NCBI RefSeq assembly: GCF_002156875.1 | Contig: NZ_NCSY01000004.1 | Span: forward strand, 434,001 to 498,000 | From: Bacillus sp. EAC | Lineage (GTDB): Bacteria > Bacillota > Bacilli > Bacillales > Bacillaceae_G | Direction: 5' to 3' | Length of the DNA: 64,000 nucleotides | Shown: one piece after another, positions 35,379 to 43,599 of the stretch | Layout of the letters: every line of letters starts with the position of its first letter | Position numbering within the stretch: the stretch's first letter is position 1 | Notes under the pieces: model-generated | What the model saw: the letters and a program-made list of their open reading frames with translations, nothing else | Databases searched by the model: none | What the model was told of the DNA's origin: nothing | Position numbers and translations under genes: made by a program

Positions 35379-36472
35379 TCTTTAGCCACCTTTTCTCGTA
35401 CATAAGAAATTAATAGAAAGATTGTTGGAACGATTGCAATCATAATCATTGTAGATTTGTTATGGTATTCTGAGAATTTGAATAGTAATTGACGGTCTTG
35501 GAACCAAATTCCAACAATAAAACATAAAATTGCTAAAATCCAAACCATACGCGAATGATTCCGAATTTCTTTTCCTCCAACAAATGCAAAATAACGTGCG
35601 GACAAAAACAAATAAACATATGCAGTTACCGTAGTTACTGACAGCCAAATTGTCATAAATATAATATCCAGGCTTTGAACGACTGGCCATCTGAATTTAC
35701 GAAGAATAAATACCATTGGTTCTGTAATGGTATTTAATTGATTTTCGCTGAAATTGTAAGTCACTATAAATGTTATTATTAGGTAAAATAAAGTTGTTAA
35801 TCCATTGGCTATTGACATAGCAATTAAAATATCTTTCTTTTTATTGCATTTTACGAATGGAAAAACATACAAAAGAAGCTCGTAACCAGCGTATGCCCAA
35901 AAGGCAGGTATCGAATCCTTTATAATTGATCCAATACCATGTGTTCCAATAGGCATAAAATTACGCAAGTCTCCTTTCCCAATTCCACTAATTAAAATAA
36001 TCACAACACAAATCAAAAACATACTCAATATCGATTGTGTGATTGTAGAAATGGAGCGTAGCGTAGAAGAAGCGATAAAAGCTGTTAAAACGAGCGACAC
36101 TCCGATTAGCACAAACCAAGGTGTTTGAAATAACACCCATCGATTAAGTACATCGGAATAAGAAATGACTACCATTAAACTAGATTGAGCACAGTATAAT
36201 GCAAAAAAAAGATTCATAACCGAACCTAATGGTTTTCCAATGATAGAGAATATGTATTGTTGCATTGAACGATCGGGATATCGTTTTCCAAGTTGATAGA
36301 TAATTATGATAACAACTTGCGCGATTATTCCGCCAATCAAAATAGACATCCAAGAGTCATGACCTGCTCTACGGGATTCTGCGTAAGGAATCGATAAAAC
36401 ACTAACACCCACTTGAGTAAGAACAACAAGGCACATTAGTTGATTTATTGAAATCTTTTTCAAGTGAATCAT
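35375..36472 (-). CDS. GerB-type germinant-receptor permease subunit
   Basis: 365-aa integral membrane protein with about ten hydrophobic segments, of the spore germination (GerB/APC-superfamily) permease family, which forms the ligand-binding membrane subunit of germinant receptors. The N-terminus (ISINQLMCLVVLTQVGVSVL) and the central VFPFVKCNKKKD loop are typical. Length matches the family (~365). It overlaps both neighbours by four bases, so expression is coupled to the A and C subunits. The germinant (an amino acid or sugar in characterised receptors) cannot be read from sequence. Confidence 0.92.
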   Translation of the reverse strand: MIHLKKISINQLMCLVVLTQVGVSVLSIPYAESRRAGHDSWMSILIGGIIAQVVIIIIYQLGKRYPDRSMQQYIFSIIGKPLGSVMNLFFALYCAQSSLMVVISYSDVLNRWVLFQTPWFVLIGVSLVLTAFIASSTLRSISTITQSILSMFLICVVIILISGIGKGDLRNFMPIGTHGIGSIIKDSIPAFWAYAGYELLLYVFPFVKCNKKKDILIAMSIANGLTTLFYLIITFIVTYNFSENQLNTITEPMVFILRKFRWPVVQSLDIIFMTIWLSVTTVTAYVYLFLSARYFAFVGGKEIRNHSRMVWILAILCFIVGIWFQDRQLLFKFSEYHNKSTMIMIAIVPTIFLLISYVREKVAKE

Positions 36473-37908
36473 TCAGTACCCCTCCTTGGACTTTTTATTC
36501 GAATATCGTCCTTTGCCATGCTTTCCAACGGACGTTTTTTCAAACTTCTTATTGGAAATCGGAAAAGTGTATCCTTAATCGTATCTCCAGTAAACCAAGT
36601 GTAAAAGTAAGGAATACCCATCGTGTCCAGTCGTGCTAAGTGTGTTAGCAATAAGATGAACGAAATTTCTAGTCCGATTAATCCAAAAATAGAAGCCATG
36701 ATAATGAACGGGTATGTTAACATTCGGGCAGCACTACTCATTTCGTAAGATGGAATATTAAAAGATGCAATTCCTGTAAGAGCTACTACAATTACCATCA
36801 TATTAGAAATTAAATTAGCCTGTACAACTACTGTACCGATAACGATACCACCAACTACTCCGATTGTTTGGGCAATTGGACTAGGGAGGCGGACAGTTGC
36901 CTCGCGTAATATTTCGAGTACCACTAGCATTGTTACGGCTTCAAGAATCGGTGGTAGCGCGATATATTGCATAGAGCTTTGGAGTGTCAGCGCAATTTCG
37001 AATGGAACAATGCGGGGATCGAAAGTGACAAGAGCCACATACATTCCAGGTAAACTAATAGCAATAATAAAAGAAAGAATCCTAAGAAACCTTATAGCAC
37101 TCCCAATCAACCAGCCGATTTGGTAATCATCAGGACTTTGGAAGAATGCCCAAAACGAAACTGGAACTATTAGGCAATCTGGTGAACCGTCTGTCAAAAT
37201 TGCAATTTTCCCATCCATAAGATACGAGTTTATACGGTCTGGTCTTTCAGTTACGAGTATTTTTGGAAATAATTTGAATTTTTTGTCATCAATTAATTCT
37301 TGGAGAAAACCTGGTGCATCAACATAATCGATATCGATGCTAGAAATTCTACGGTCAAATTCAGCTAAAACAACTTCATTTGCAAGAGAATTTAGATAAA
37401 GTATGGCGACTTGTGTATTCGATCTTCGACCAATTTGATAAGACTTTACGACTAAATCAGGTGTCTCAATCAACTTACGCATCATATTAAGATTCGTATT
37501 AATGTTTTCGTTCAATGCTTCGTGGGATCCACGTAGCACACGTTCATTCATAGGAATATTTACTGATCGTTCTTTAGTTAGTTCGGTACCTAGTAAATAG
37601 AACTTCGCTTCACCATTTATTTGAACAACAGTTTTCCCTTCCACTAGCGCTTTAGAAGCATCTGAAAGAAGATCAGTTTCGCGGTAATCGAGAATAGAGA
37701 CCGCTTCCCGAACACTTCCATTAATATTAGTAAGCAATGGGCGGATAATATGGTCTTGTACTGATGCAGACTCAATCATTGTTTCCAAATAAAATAGCCG
37801 ATAACGGCGGTCACCGACCTCGAAATCACTAAATTTGAAGTCTGAACTATTGAATAACATTCCTCTAAGCGATTTCTCATTTTTTTCAATTAATAGGTCA
37901 GCTTTCAT
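36469..37908 (-). CDS. GerA-type germinant-receptor A subunit
   Basis: 479-aa A-subunit, first gene of the operon. The large N-terminal soluble domain (~1-250) carries family signatures such as SYQIGRRSNTQVAILYLNSL and DGKIAILTDGSP; hydrophobic segments fill ~250-440 and a polar tail follows. GGAGG lies 9 bases before ATG 37908. A good forespore sigma-G-type promoter sits just upstream (37942-37980). The protein is clearly different from the orphan A subunit at 8778, so it is not a recent copy. Confidence 0.93.
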   Translation of the reverse strand: MKADLLIEKNEKSLRGMLFNSSDFKFSDFEVGDRRYRLFYLETMIESASVQDHIIRPLLTNINGSVREAVSILDYRETDLLSDASKALVEGKTVVQINGEAKFYLLGTELTKERSVNIPMNERVLRGSHEALNENINTNLNMMRKLIETPDLVVKSYQIGRRSNTQVAILYLNSLANEVVLAEFDRRISSIDIDYVDAPGFLQELIDDKKFKLFPKILVTERPDRINSYLMDGKIAILTDGSPDCLIVPVSFWAFFQSPDDYQIGWLIGSAIRFLRILSFIIAISLPGMYVALVTFDPRIVPFEIALTLQSSMQYIALPPILEAVTMLVVLEILREATVRLPSPIAQTIGVVGGIVIGTVVVQANLISNMMVIVVALTGIASFNIPSYEMSSAARMLTYPFIIMASIFGLIGLEISFILLLTHLARLDTMGIPYFYTWFTGDTIKDTLFRFPIRSLKKRPLESMAKDDIRIKSPRRGTE

Positions 37909-37941
37909 TAAATTGATCCTCCAAAACAGGAAAGTTTATCC

Positions 37942-37980
37942 TATTTTGCCCTCATTACTTTTTCTTATTCTGTTTCAATG
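37942..37980 (-). promoter_or_regulatory. Candidate sigma-G promoter of the ger operon
   Basis: On the minus strand: -35 GAATA (consensus gHATR), 17-base spacer, -10 CAAAATA (consensus CATWHTA, one difference), about 34 bases before the start codon. Germinant-receptor operons are known sigma-G targets. Confidence 0.5.
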
Positions 37981-38533
37981 TCAACTAATGAACAGCTAGT
38001 TTTTAACTCAAATAATTCACAAAGACAATAGGATTCGAATTGTGGAGGAACGAAAAAATGTAAAAAATTTGCACAATGCGCTTGAACTAAACTTAAATAT
38101 AGACTGTGCTCACAGATTTGCAGTTATAAATAATGCCTCGAGAATATAAAAATGACAAAATATGCATCTATAACCAGTGCTAATAAAGATATCAGGTTAT
38201 AGATTGCCGATAATAATTGGACAATTAATTAATAAATTTAAACGCTTATTGAACTAACGTGTGCGTTTGTTGAACAACGATGAATTGTCGTTCTACCCTG
38301 GCTCCTGTAATCATAAAACCTAATAAAAAAAGATCAACCAGAAATATCTGGCTATCCTATAATACGAAATGGAAGTTTAATTGAATAAGAAACTATAAAA
38401 AATAGCTATAAAGTTAAAGAGTAACGTAATTTCTTTAGCTATTTACCGACTCATTTTTCACATTTATATGAACCAACTTGTCCTATTTACGTAAGATAAA
38501 ATGAATGTGAAATTTAAAAGAGAGGTGCAAAAA
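37981..38533. other. Intergenic region between ger operon and collagen-like gene
   Basis: No gene seen. A partial inverted sequence ACTAACGTGTGCGTTTGTTG at 38254-38273 resembles AACTAACTCATGCGTTAGTT at 39372-39391 on the far side of the collagen-like gene. The promoter of the collagen-like gene was not identified with confidence. Confidence 0.4.
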
Positions 38534-39226
38534 TTGACCCAAAGAATAATAGGACAAATGGGACCAACAGGATCGACAGGACCAACAGGACCAACAGGAC
38601 CAAGGGGACCAAGAGGAAAAGAAGGTGAAGAAGGAGAGAGAGGAAAAAGAGGTAAAAGAGGTGCAATTGGAATACAAGGAGCAACTGGAGCTACAGGTGC
38701 TACGGGTGCTACTGGAGTAGTTGAAGGTTGTTTATGTGATTGTTGTGTTTTTCCTATGCAGAACGTTTTACAACAACTTATCGGGGAAACTGTGATTCTT
38801 GGCACGATTGCAGACACACCAAACGTACCCCCTCTTTTCTTTTTATTCACTATCACTGCAGTGAATGATTTTTTAGTAACTGTAACAGATGGCTCGACGA
38901 CCTTTGTTGTCAATATTTCTGATGTAACAGGAGTAGGATTTTTACCACCAGGACCAACTATCAACTTGTTGCCGCCTGTTGATTCTGGGTGCGAATGTGA
39001 ATGTCGTGAAAGACCAATTAGAGAATTGCTAGATACACTGATCGGTTCTACAGTAAATCTTTTAGCTGCAAATGGTTCTATTGCAGCAGGATTTAACGTG
39101 GAGCAAACAGGTCTTGGCATAGTGTTAGGTACTTTACCAATTAGTCCAACTACAACTGTTAGATTTGCAATTTCGACTTGCAAAATTGTAGCTGTAAATA
39201 TAAACCCACCTCTTACTGTGACGTAG
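38534..39226 (+). CDS. Short collagen-like (Gly-X-Y) spore-surface-type protein
   Basis: 230 aa from TTG 38534, chosen because GAGGTG lies 6 bases before it; an upstream in-frame ATG at 38501 lacks a ribosome binding site. Residues ~8-65 are about 19 uninterrupted Gly-X-Y triplets: GPT/GPR, then a charged block ([15 protein letters not shown]), then GAT repeats. The C-terminal part contains two related halves, each beginning with a Cys-rich start (CLCDCC; CECEC) and a PxxxxLxxLIGxTVxL segment, so a ~75-residue domain is duplicated. Collagen-like proteins of spore formers coat the exosporium or spore surface (BclA family); the N-terminal BclA targeting leader is not recognisable here. Surface role inferred. 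Confidence 0.85.
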   Translation: MTQRIIGQMGPTGSTGPTGPTGPRGPRGKEGEEGERGKRGKRGAIGIQGATGATGATGATGVVEGCLCDCCVFPMQNVLQQLIGETVILGTIADTPNVPPLFFLFTITAVNDFLVTVTDGSTTFVVNISDVTGVGFLPPGPTINLLPPVDSGCECECRERPIRELLDTLIGSTVNLLAANGSIAAGFNVEQTGLGIVLGTLPISPTTTVRFAISTCKIVAVNINPPLTVT

Positions 39227-39262
39227 ATTAGTTTTTTCTGAATATGCTGTAAAATGTCTTGA

Positions 39263-39300
39263 AAAAAAGCGATTTTTCAATTACGAAAATCGCTTTTTTA
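39263..39300 (+). terminator. Rho-independent terminator of the collagen-like gene
   Basis: AAAAAAGCGATTTT / AAAATCGCTTTTTT stem with a T-run. Confidence 0.85.
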
Positions 39301-39494
39301 TGTAAGTAGAGGTTAAAGTATTTGAAGTTAAGTTTTGAAAAGGTTTTGATAAGGAAAGGTATACTTATGTAACTAACTCATGCGTTAGTTGTACAAAAAT
39401 AGCAACATATGTGGATCTTTTTGATCTGTGAAAAAATAGGAATGGATATGATTAAAATTCTTCACCTGTCATAATCGTCATCTCTATATATAAA

Positions 39495-39517
39495 CAGAAC
39501 AATGAGTTCTGTTTTTT
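39495..39517 (+). terminator. Small hairpin terminator
   Basis: CAGAAC / GTTCTG, 5-base loop, six T. No gene immediately precedes it; possibly left from a lost gene. Confidence 0.5.
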
Positions 39518-39643
39518 ATTTACCTCTACATTTAAAAAAATTCATATTGTAGTCTAACGAATAATTATTTGATTTTTAGAAGAAGTCACTATTTTATTTT
39601 TTTTATAAGAATCACATAAGAGATTATGGATAACAAGCTCGTT

Positions 39644-39769
39644 ATGAATCCATATTTAGCTCCTATTATTCCATTTAATTATAAAGAATTTAAAGATGTC
39701 TTTTATCGAGGTGATTTGCGAAAGTTAACAAATAGTCCTCATAAATATCCACATGATGACAAAAAATAA
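39644..39769 (+). pseudogene. GerA-type A-subunit, 3' fragment
   Basis: The frame encodes NPYLAPIIPFNYKEFKDVFY, then RGDLRKLTNSPHKYPHDDKK and a stop. It matches the last 39 residues of the orphan GerA-type protein at 8778 (PYLAPIIPF...PHKYPHDDKE) with only a few substitutions. Nothing upstream resembles the rest of the gene. It is on the opposite strand to the 8778 gene, so a second, now deleted or exchanged copy once lay here. Confidence 0.85.
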
Positions 39770-40017
39770 TATAATTTTTATAAAATAGTAAGGCTATCAA
39801 AAGTGTATCCGATTTTGATAGCCTTTTAATTTTGAAGGAGTTATTTGCATTTCATGGTTGAAGAGCTTTTAAATGCACCCTACCTCATAATATAAAGTTC
39901 TATCGGATTTCACAAAATTTGCACAGACTTATAAGTAACTATAGAATCGATTGCTTGATTTACTGGACTTTATTGACCTGAAATATTCAATAATACTGTG
40001 TTTTTGGCACGCTGTAA

Positions 40018-40062
40018 TTGACAGGGGAGGCCTCGTTGATTCAGGTCCAGTTGAAATCATAC
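40018..40062 (+). repeat. att-like direct repeat, copy 3 (decayed tRNA-Val 3' half)
   Basis: Aligns without gaps to 3519-3563 with 8 differences in 45. The bases just after it (TTTTGAAGAAGCT) resemble those after the real tRNA (TTTTAGAGAAGCT), suggesting this copy keeps the old chromosomal flank. It marks the right edge of the accessory region and the beginning of the pectin locus. Confidence 0.75.
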
Positions 40063-40070
40063 TTTTGAAG

Positions 40071-40112
40071 AAGCTCAAACCTAAGTGTATCAAGGGTTTA
40101 GGCTTTTTTTTT
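40071..40112 (+). terminator. Terminator following att copy 3
   Basis: AAGCTCAAACC / GGTTTAGGCTT followed by eight or more T; homologous to 21516-21555. Confidence 0.75.
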
Positions 40113-40208
40113 AACCGTTAATACCATATTTAAGAAGACAAAAGGAGGGATGTATTTTAAAAACACATAAAGATTTTTTGTAAAAATCTAAAAATATTGA
40201 ATTATTTA

Positions 40209-40222
40209 AGAAAGCGTTTTTA
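40209..40222 (+). promoter_or_regulatory. cre-like site before the first GH28 gene
   Basis: AGAAAGCGTTTTTA matches the CcpA consensus TGWAANCGNTNWCA at all but two informative positions. Catabolite control of pectin genes by CcpA is common in Bacillus; here it is inferred. Confidence 0.4.
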
Positions 40223-40293
40223 TCTATAATTAACTATCAAGAAGGGAGAATGGTAATTGTTTTTCAATAAATACAAGAAAGGTGGAAACATAG

Positions 40294-43215
40294 TTGAAGA
40301 GAATTAAAGTTTGTATTACTATCATTTTGGCATCATTACTAGTATTCAGCCAACTTGGTGCAAGAGCTCTTGCCCATAAACAACCCGCTTCAAACGCTCC
40401 TGCATCGCCGGTAAATTTACAGATTCCAAACCTTGCTTTTGACGAAGACAGCATAACTCTAGTGTGGGAGAAGCCTAAGAACTATAGTGACATCGTGGAT
40501 TTTAATGTCTATATGAATGGAAAGAAAATTGGCAGTTCTTCAAAAGATAACAGTGGCCCTGCAAAGGCTTATATCGATAATTTCTATAAAAATATTGATA
40601 AAGATAATTTCCACGTGGATATTCTTATTCATAATTTCATAGTTGAAAACCTTAAACCGAACAAATCTTATGAATTCTATGTAACCTCCGTTAATGCAGA
40701 TGGTGTTGAATCCGCTAATTCTAATAAGATTATAGGAAAAACAACCGCTGTTCCTAAGGTTTTTAATATTGTTGATTTTGGTGCAACAACAAATGATAAA
40801 ACAAAAGATACAGAAGCCATTCAAGCCGCGATTGATGCAGCTACACCGGGAGCGAAAGTTTTAATTCCAGAAGGTCAATTTATTACTGGGGAATTATGGC
40901 TTAAATCTGATATGACGTTACAGGTAGATGGGAATTTACTTGGTTCATCAGATCCTAAAGACTATAGCATGAATTACTGGGCGTATGACTACTCTACTGA
41001 TGAGCGCTCTTACTCGTTAATCAATGCTCAAACATATGATTACGGCAGTCTAAAAAATATTCGAATCGTAGGAAAAGGGAGCATTGATGGGAACGGATGG
41101 AAAAAAGATAAAAATCATCCAACCATTGACGAACTTGGCAATGAACTACCGCGCTTAGCTGCCGGTAATAACTTAAATGTAACTGGGAATGTAAAAGTAG
41201 ACAACGGAAGAATGAGTCCTCTGGAACTTGATTCAGAAAATACACTGGGAATCTTAGCTGCAAATCAATCATATGCTGCTCAAGAGTTAGGTATGGACGA
41301 AAAATCTGCTTATTCTACTCGTTCAAATTTAATCACGGTACGTGGTGTAGACGGTATGTATTATGAAGGAATCACACAGCTTAATCCTTCCTTCCACGGG
41401 ATTGTGAACCTTCACAGTAAAAATATCGTCGTAAATGGAACGATTTCAACAACTTACGACGCAAATAATGCTGATGGATATGAGTTTGGTGATTCCCAGA
41501 ACATCATGGTCTTCAATAATTTTGTTGATACTGGAGACGACGCAATTAACTTCGCAGCAGGTATGGGACAAGCGGCAGCAGGTGAAGATCCTACCGGAAA
41601 TGCCTGGATTTTTAATAACTATATTCGCGAGGGTCATGGAGGAGTGGTAACAGGCAGTCATACGGGAAGCTGGATCCAGGACTTTGTCGTGGAAGATAAC
41701 ATTATGTATAAAACTGATGTTGGTTTACGCTGTAAAACAAATACTCCAATGGGCGGTGGAGCTAAAAATATCCTTTTCAGAGATAATGCATTAGAAGGCA
41801 TTGATGGGGATGGTCCGTTCGTATTTACCTCTGCATATACAGATGCAAATGCGGCTATTCTTTATGAACCAGCCCAAGAAATCTCTCAATTTAAGGACAT
41901 AGAAATTTTCAATACAACTGTTCGAAACCAAGGAGGTAGTAATAAACAATCCATCCTTGTGACTGGTAATAATGACGTCGGTGAAGTGTATCACGAAAAT
42001 ATTACTTTTGAGAATGTGAAATTTGATAATGTCTATTCAGTTAATATGGATTACGCAAAAGATTTTAAATTTATTGATGTATCATTTACAAATGTTAAAG
42101 ATAATAACGGAAATCCTTGGCGTATCAAAAACTCTACGGGACTTGTTTTTGAAAATACGACAGCGGTACCTGAAGATACAACTCAAAAACCAGTATGGTC
42201 AGATAATTCTGCTGTTGAGGCAGTATCTTCAGCCGATGGAAAGAGTGTGAACTTAACTTGGAATGCAGCAACCGATAATATAGGTGTTACAGGTTACACC
42301 GTCTATAAAAATGGCGAGAAGGTTGGTACGAACTATACAACTACGAATAAAACAAGCATTACATTAACTGGGTTAACTCCAGCAAAAGAGTACATGTTTA
42401 AAATAGAAGCTGACGATGCAACCGGAAATCGTACTTCGAATGGTCCGAAAATCAAGGTGAAAACAAATGGAGTGGCAGACAAAACAGTGCCATTGTTGCC
42501 AGCAAATACCGAAATTAAAGTACCGACAACGATGATACCTGCTAGTGTTACATTTAGTGGTAAGGAAGTAAATGCTGTGTATCCTGGATTTACATGGGCT
42601 TCTGTAGTCTGGGAAGCTGCAAGTGATGAAACTGGTATTGCAGGTTATAATGTGTATGCAAATGGGGAACTTCATGGATTTGCGACTTCCAACAAGTATA
42701 CACTAGGAAATCTTCAGCCAGGCAAAAAATATAAAGTTGAAGTGGAAGCCGTGGATTTAGCTGGAAATAAGACACCCTATAATCGTCTACTAGAGGTCGA
42801 AACAGCTGCTCCGTATGCGATTGGAGCTCCGTCTTTTACTGACGGGCTAAAAGCTCAGATTGGACAGGATGGTACTAGTGTATCCCTCTCTTGGAACAAG
42901 GCTATAGCCATTAACCAAGATGTCATTGGATACCGTGTTTATGTAAACGGAAAACCAATCAAGCCTGAAGGAGTTGAATTTACACCAATTAATGCCGAAA
43001 TGACAACAGCGAAAACAAATTATACAGTTACTGGCCTTAAAAAAGGTGAAAAATATACATTTAAAGTGGAGGCAGTTGGACAGGGAATTAAATATTCAAA
43101 AAGAGAACGCCTATCTGATGTGATTCCAAATGGTCTTGTAAAGGTTTTAGGATATCGCTGGAGTGGCTTTGGGCCAAGCGAAACAGTTCACTTAATACCA
43201 GGGAAGGCGAATTGA
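40294..43215 (+). CDS. Secreted GH28 exo-polygalacturonase with fibronectin type III domains
   Basis: 973 aa; TTG 40294 lies 8 bases after AAGGTGG. A signal peptide (1-~28, ending ALAH) is followed by an Fn3 domain (~33-140), then the GH28 right-handed beta-helix (~150-630), then about three Fn3 domains. Catalytic pattern of the family: Asp394 (NADG), Asp415-Asp416 (GDDAIN), His448 (GHGG), and Arg479/Lys481 (RCK). The extended form and the GDDAINFAAG variant resemble bacterial exo-poly-galacturonosidases that release di- or monogalacturonate from polygalacturonate ends. It stands first in the pectin locus, after a cre-like site, and is followed by its own terminator at 43260. Confidence 0.9.
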   Translation: MKRIKVCITIILASLLVFSQLGARALAHKQPASNAPASPVNLQIPNLAFDEDSITLVWEKPKNYSDIVDFNVYMNGKKIGSSSKDNSGPAKAYIDNFYKNIDKDNFHVDILIHNFIVENLKPNKSYEFYVTSVNADGVESANSNKIIGKTTAVPKVFNIVDFGATTNDKTKDTEAIQAAIDAATPGAKVLIPEGQFITGELWLKSDMTLQVDGNLLGSSDPKDYSMNYWAYDYSTDERSYSLINAQTYDYGSLKNIRIVGKGSIDGNGWKKDKNHPTIDELGNELPRLAAGNNLNVTGNVKVDNGRMSPLELDSENTLGILAANQSYAAQELGMDEKSAYSTRSNLITVRGVDGMYYEGITQLNPSFHGIVNLHSKNIVVNGTISTTYDANNADGYEFGDSQNIMVFNNFVDTGDDAINFAAGMGQAAAGEDPTGNAWIFNNYIREGHGGVVTGSHTGSWIQDFVVEDNIMYKTDVGLRCKTNTPMGGGAKNILFRDNALEGIDGDGPFVFTSAYTDANAAILYEPAQEISQFKDIEIFNTTVRNQGGSNKQSILVTGNNDVGEVYHENITFENVKFDNVYSVNMDYAKDFKFIDVSFTNVKDNNGNPWRIKNSTGLVFENTTAVPEDTTQKPVWSDNSAVEAVSSADGKSVNLTWNAATDNIGVTGYTVYKNGEKVGTNYTTTNKTSITLTGLTPAKEYMFKIEADDATGNRTSNGPKIKVKTNGVADKTVPLLPANTEIKVPTTMIPASVTFSGKEVNAVYPGFTWASVVWEAASDETGIAGYNVYANGELHGFATSNKYTLGNLQPGKKYKVEVEAVDLAGNKTPYNRLLEVETAAPYAIGAPSFTDGLKAQIGQDGTSVSLSWNKAIAINQDVIGYRVYVNGKPIKPEGVEFTPINAEMTTAKTNYTVTGLKKGEKYTFKVEAVGQGIKYSKRERLSDVIPNGLVKVLGYRWSGFGPSETVHLIPGKAN

Positions 43216-43599
43216 CCAGTCTAAATTAGAGTGATTTTTAGAATGATATTTAACACAAGAAAACAGGATGTGAAATCAGAATCACACCCTGTTTTTTGTG
43301 CCTAAAAAATTAGCACTATTTAAGTTTATAGAAAGTGAATGAGTAATTATGACTATAACTTAGGCAAATGTTACGTATTACAACCGAAACTATTTTACTG
43401 AATTTTAAAACAGTTAAAGATATAAAACAGATTTCTAAATATTTTGTATTCTCAAAAAAAGATCTCGCTTGCATAATAACACTTAGACTTTAAGAAAGAT
43501 ACGTACTAAAATTGGTCGTTTTTAAAAAGGAAACAAGAATTGATTATATTTTAAGTGAAATTAGTAACAATGCTTAGCTAATAAAGAGGAAGGTGAAAA
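43216..43599. other. Intergenic region between the two GH28 genes
   Basis: No gene seen. It contains the hairpin terminator at 43260-43297 and an AT-rich leader, probably with the promoter of the following GH28 gene. Confidence 0.5.
43260..43297 (+). terminator. Rho-independent terminator of the exo-polygalacturonase gene
   Basis: AAAACAGGATGTGA / TCACACCCTGTTTT with one mismatch, then T-run. Confidence 0.85.

Larger units (their letters stand above)
39227..40293. other. Island right end: terminators, gerA relic, att copy 3
   Basis: No intact gene. It holds the collagen-gene terminator; an imperfect palindrome at 39372-39391; a second hairpin CAGAAC/GTTCTG with six T (39495-39517); the gerA 3' relic (39644-39769); the block homologous to 21292-21463; att copy 3 with its terminator; and a cre-like site before the pectin locus. 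Confidence 0.6.

Noticed and set aside
38549-38720. Tandem short repeats considered as a DNA-level repeat or CRISPR
   Set aside because: They are 9-base units encoding Gly-X-Y triplets in an open gene.
38464-39183. 239-codon minus-strand frame opposite the collagen-like gene (VAPVAP repeats)
   Set aside because: It is the mirror of the Gly-X-Y coding repeat on the other strand, with no ribosome binding site; the + strand gene has SD, repeat structure and terminator.
3488-40062. Prophage interpretation of the tRNA-flanked region
   Set aside because: No capsid, terminase, portal, tail, holin or replication genes; contents are proteases, regulators and spore genes.
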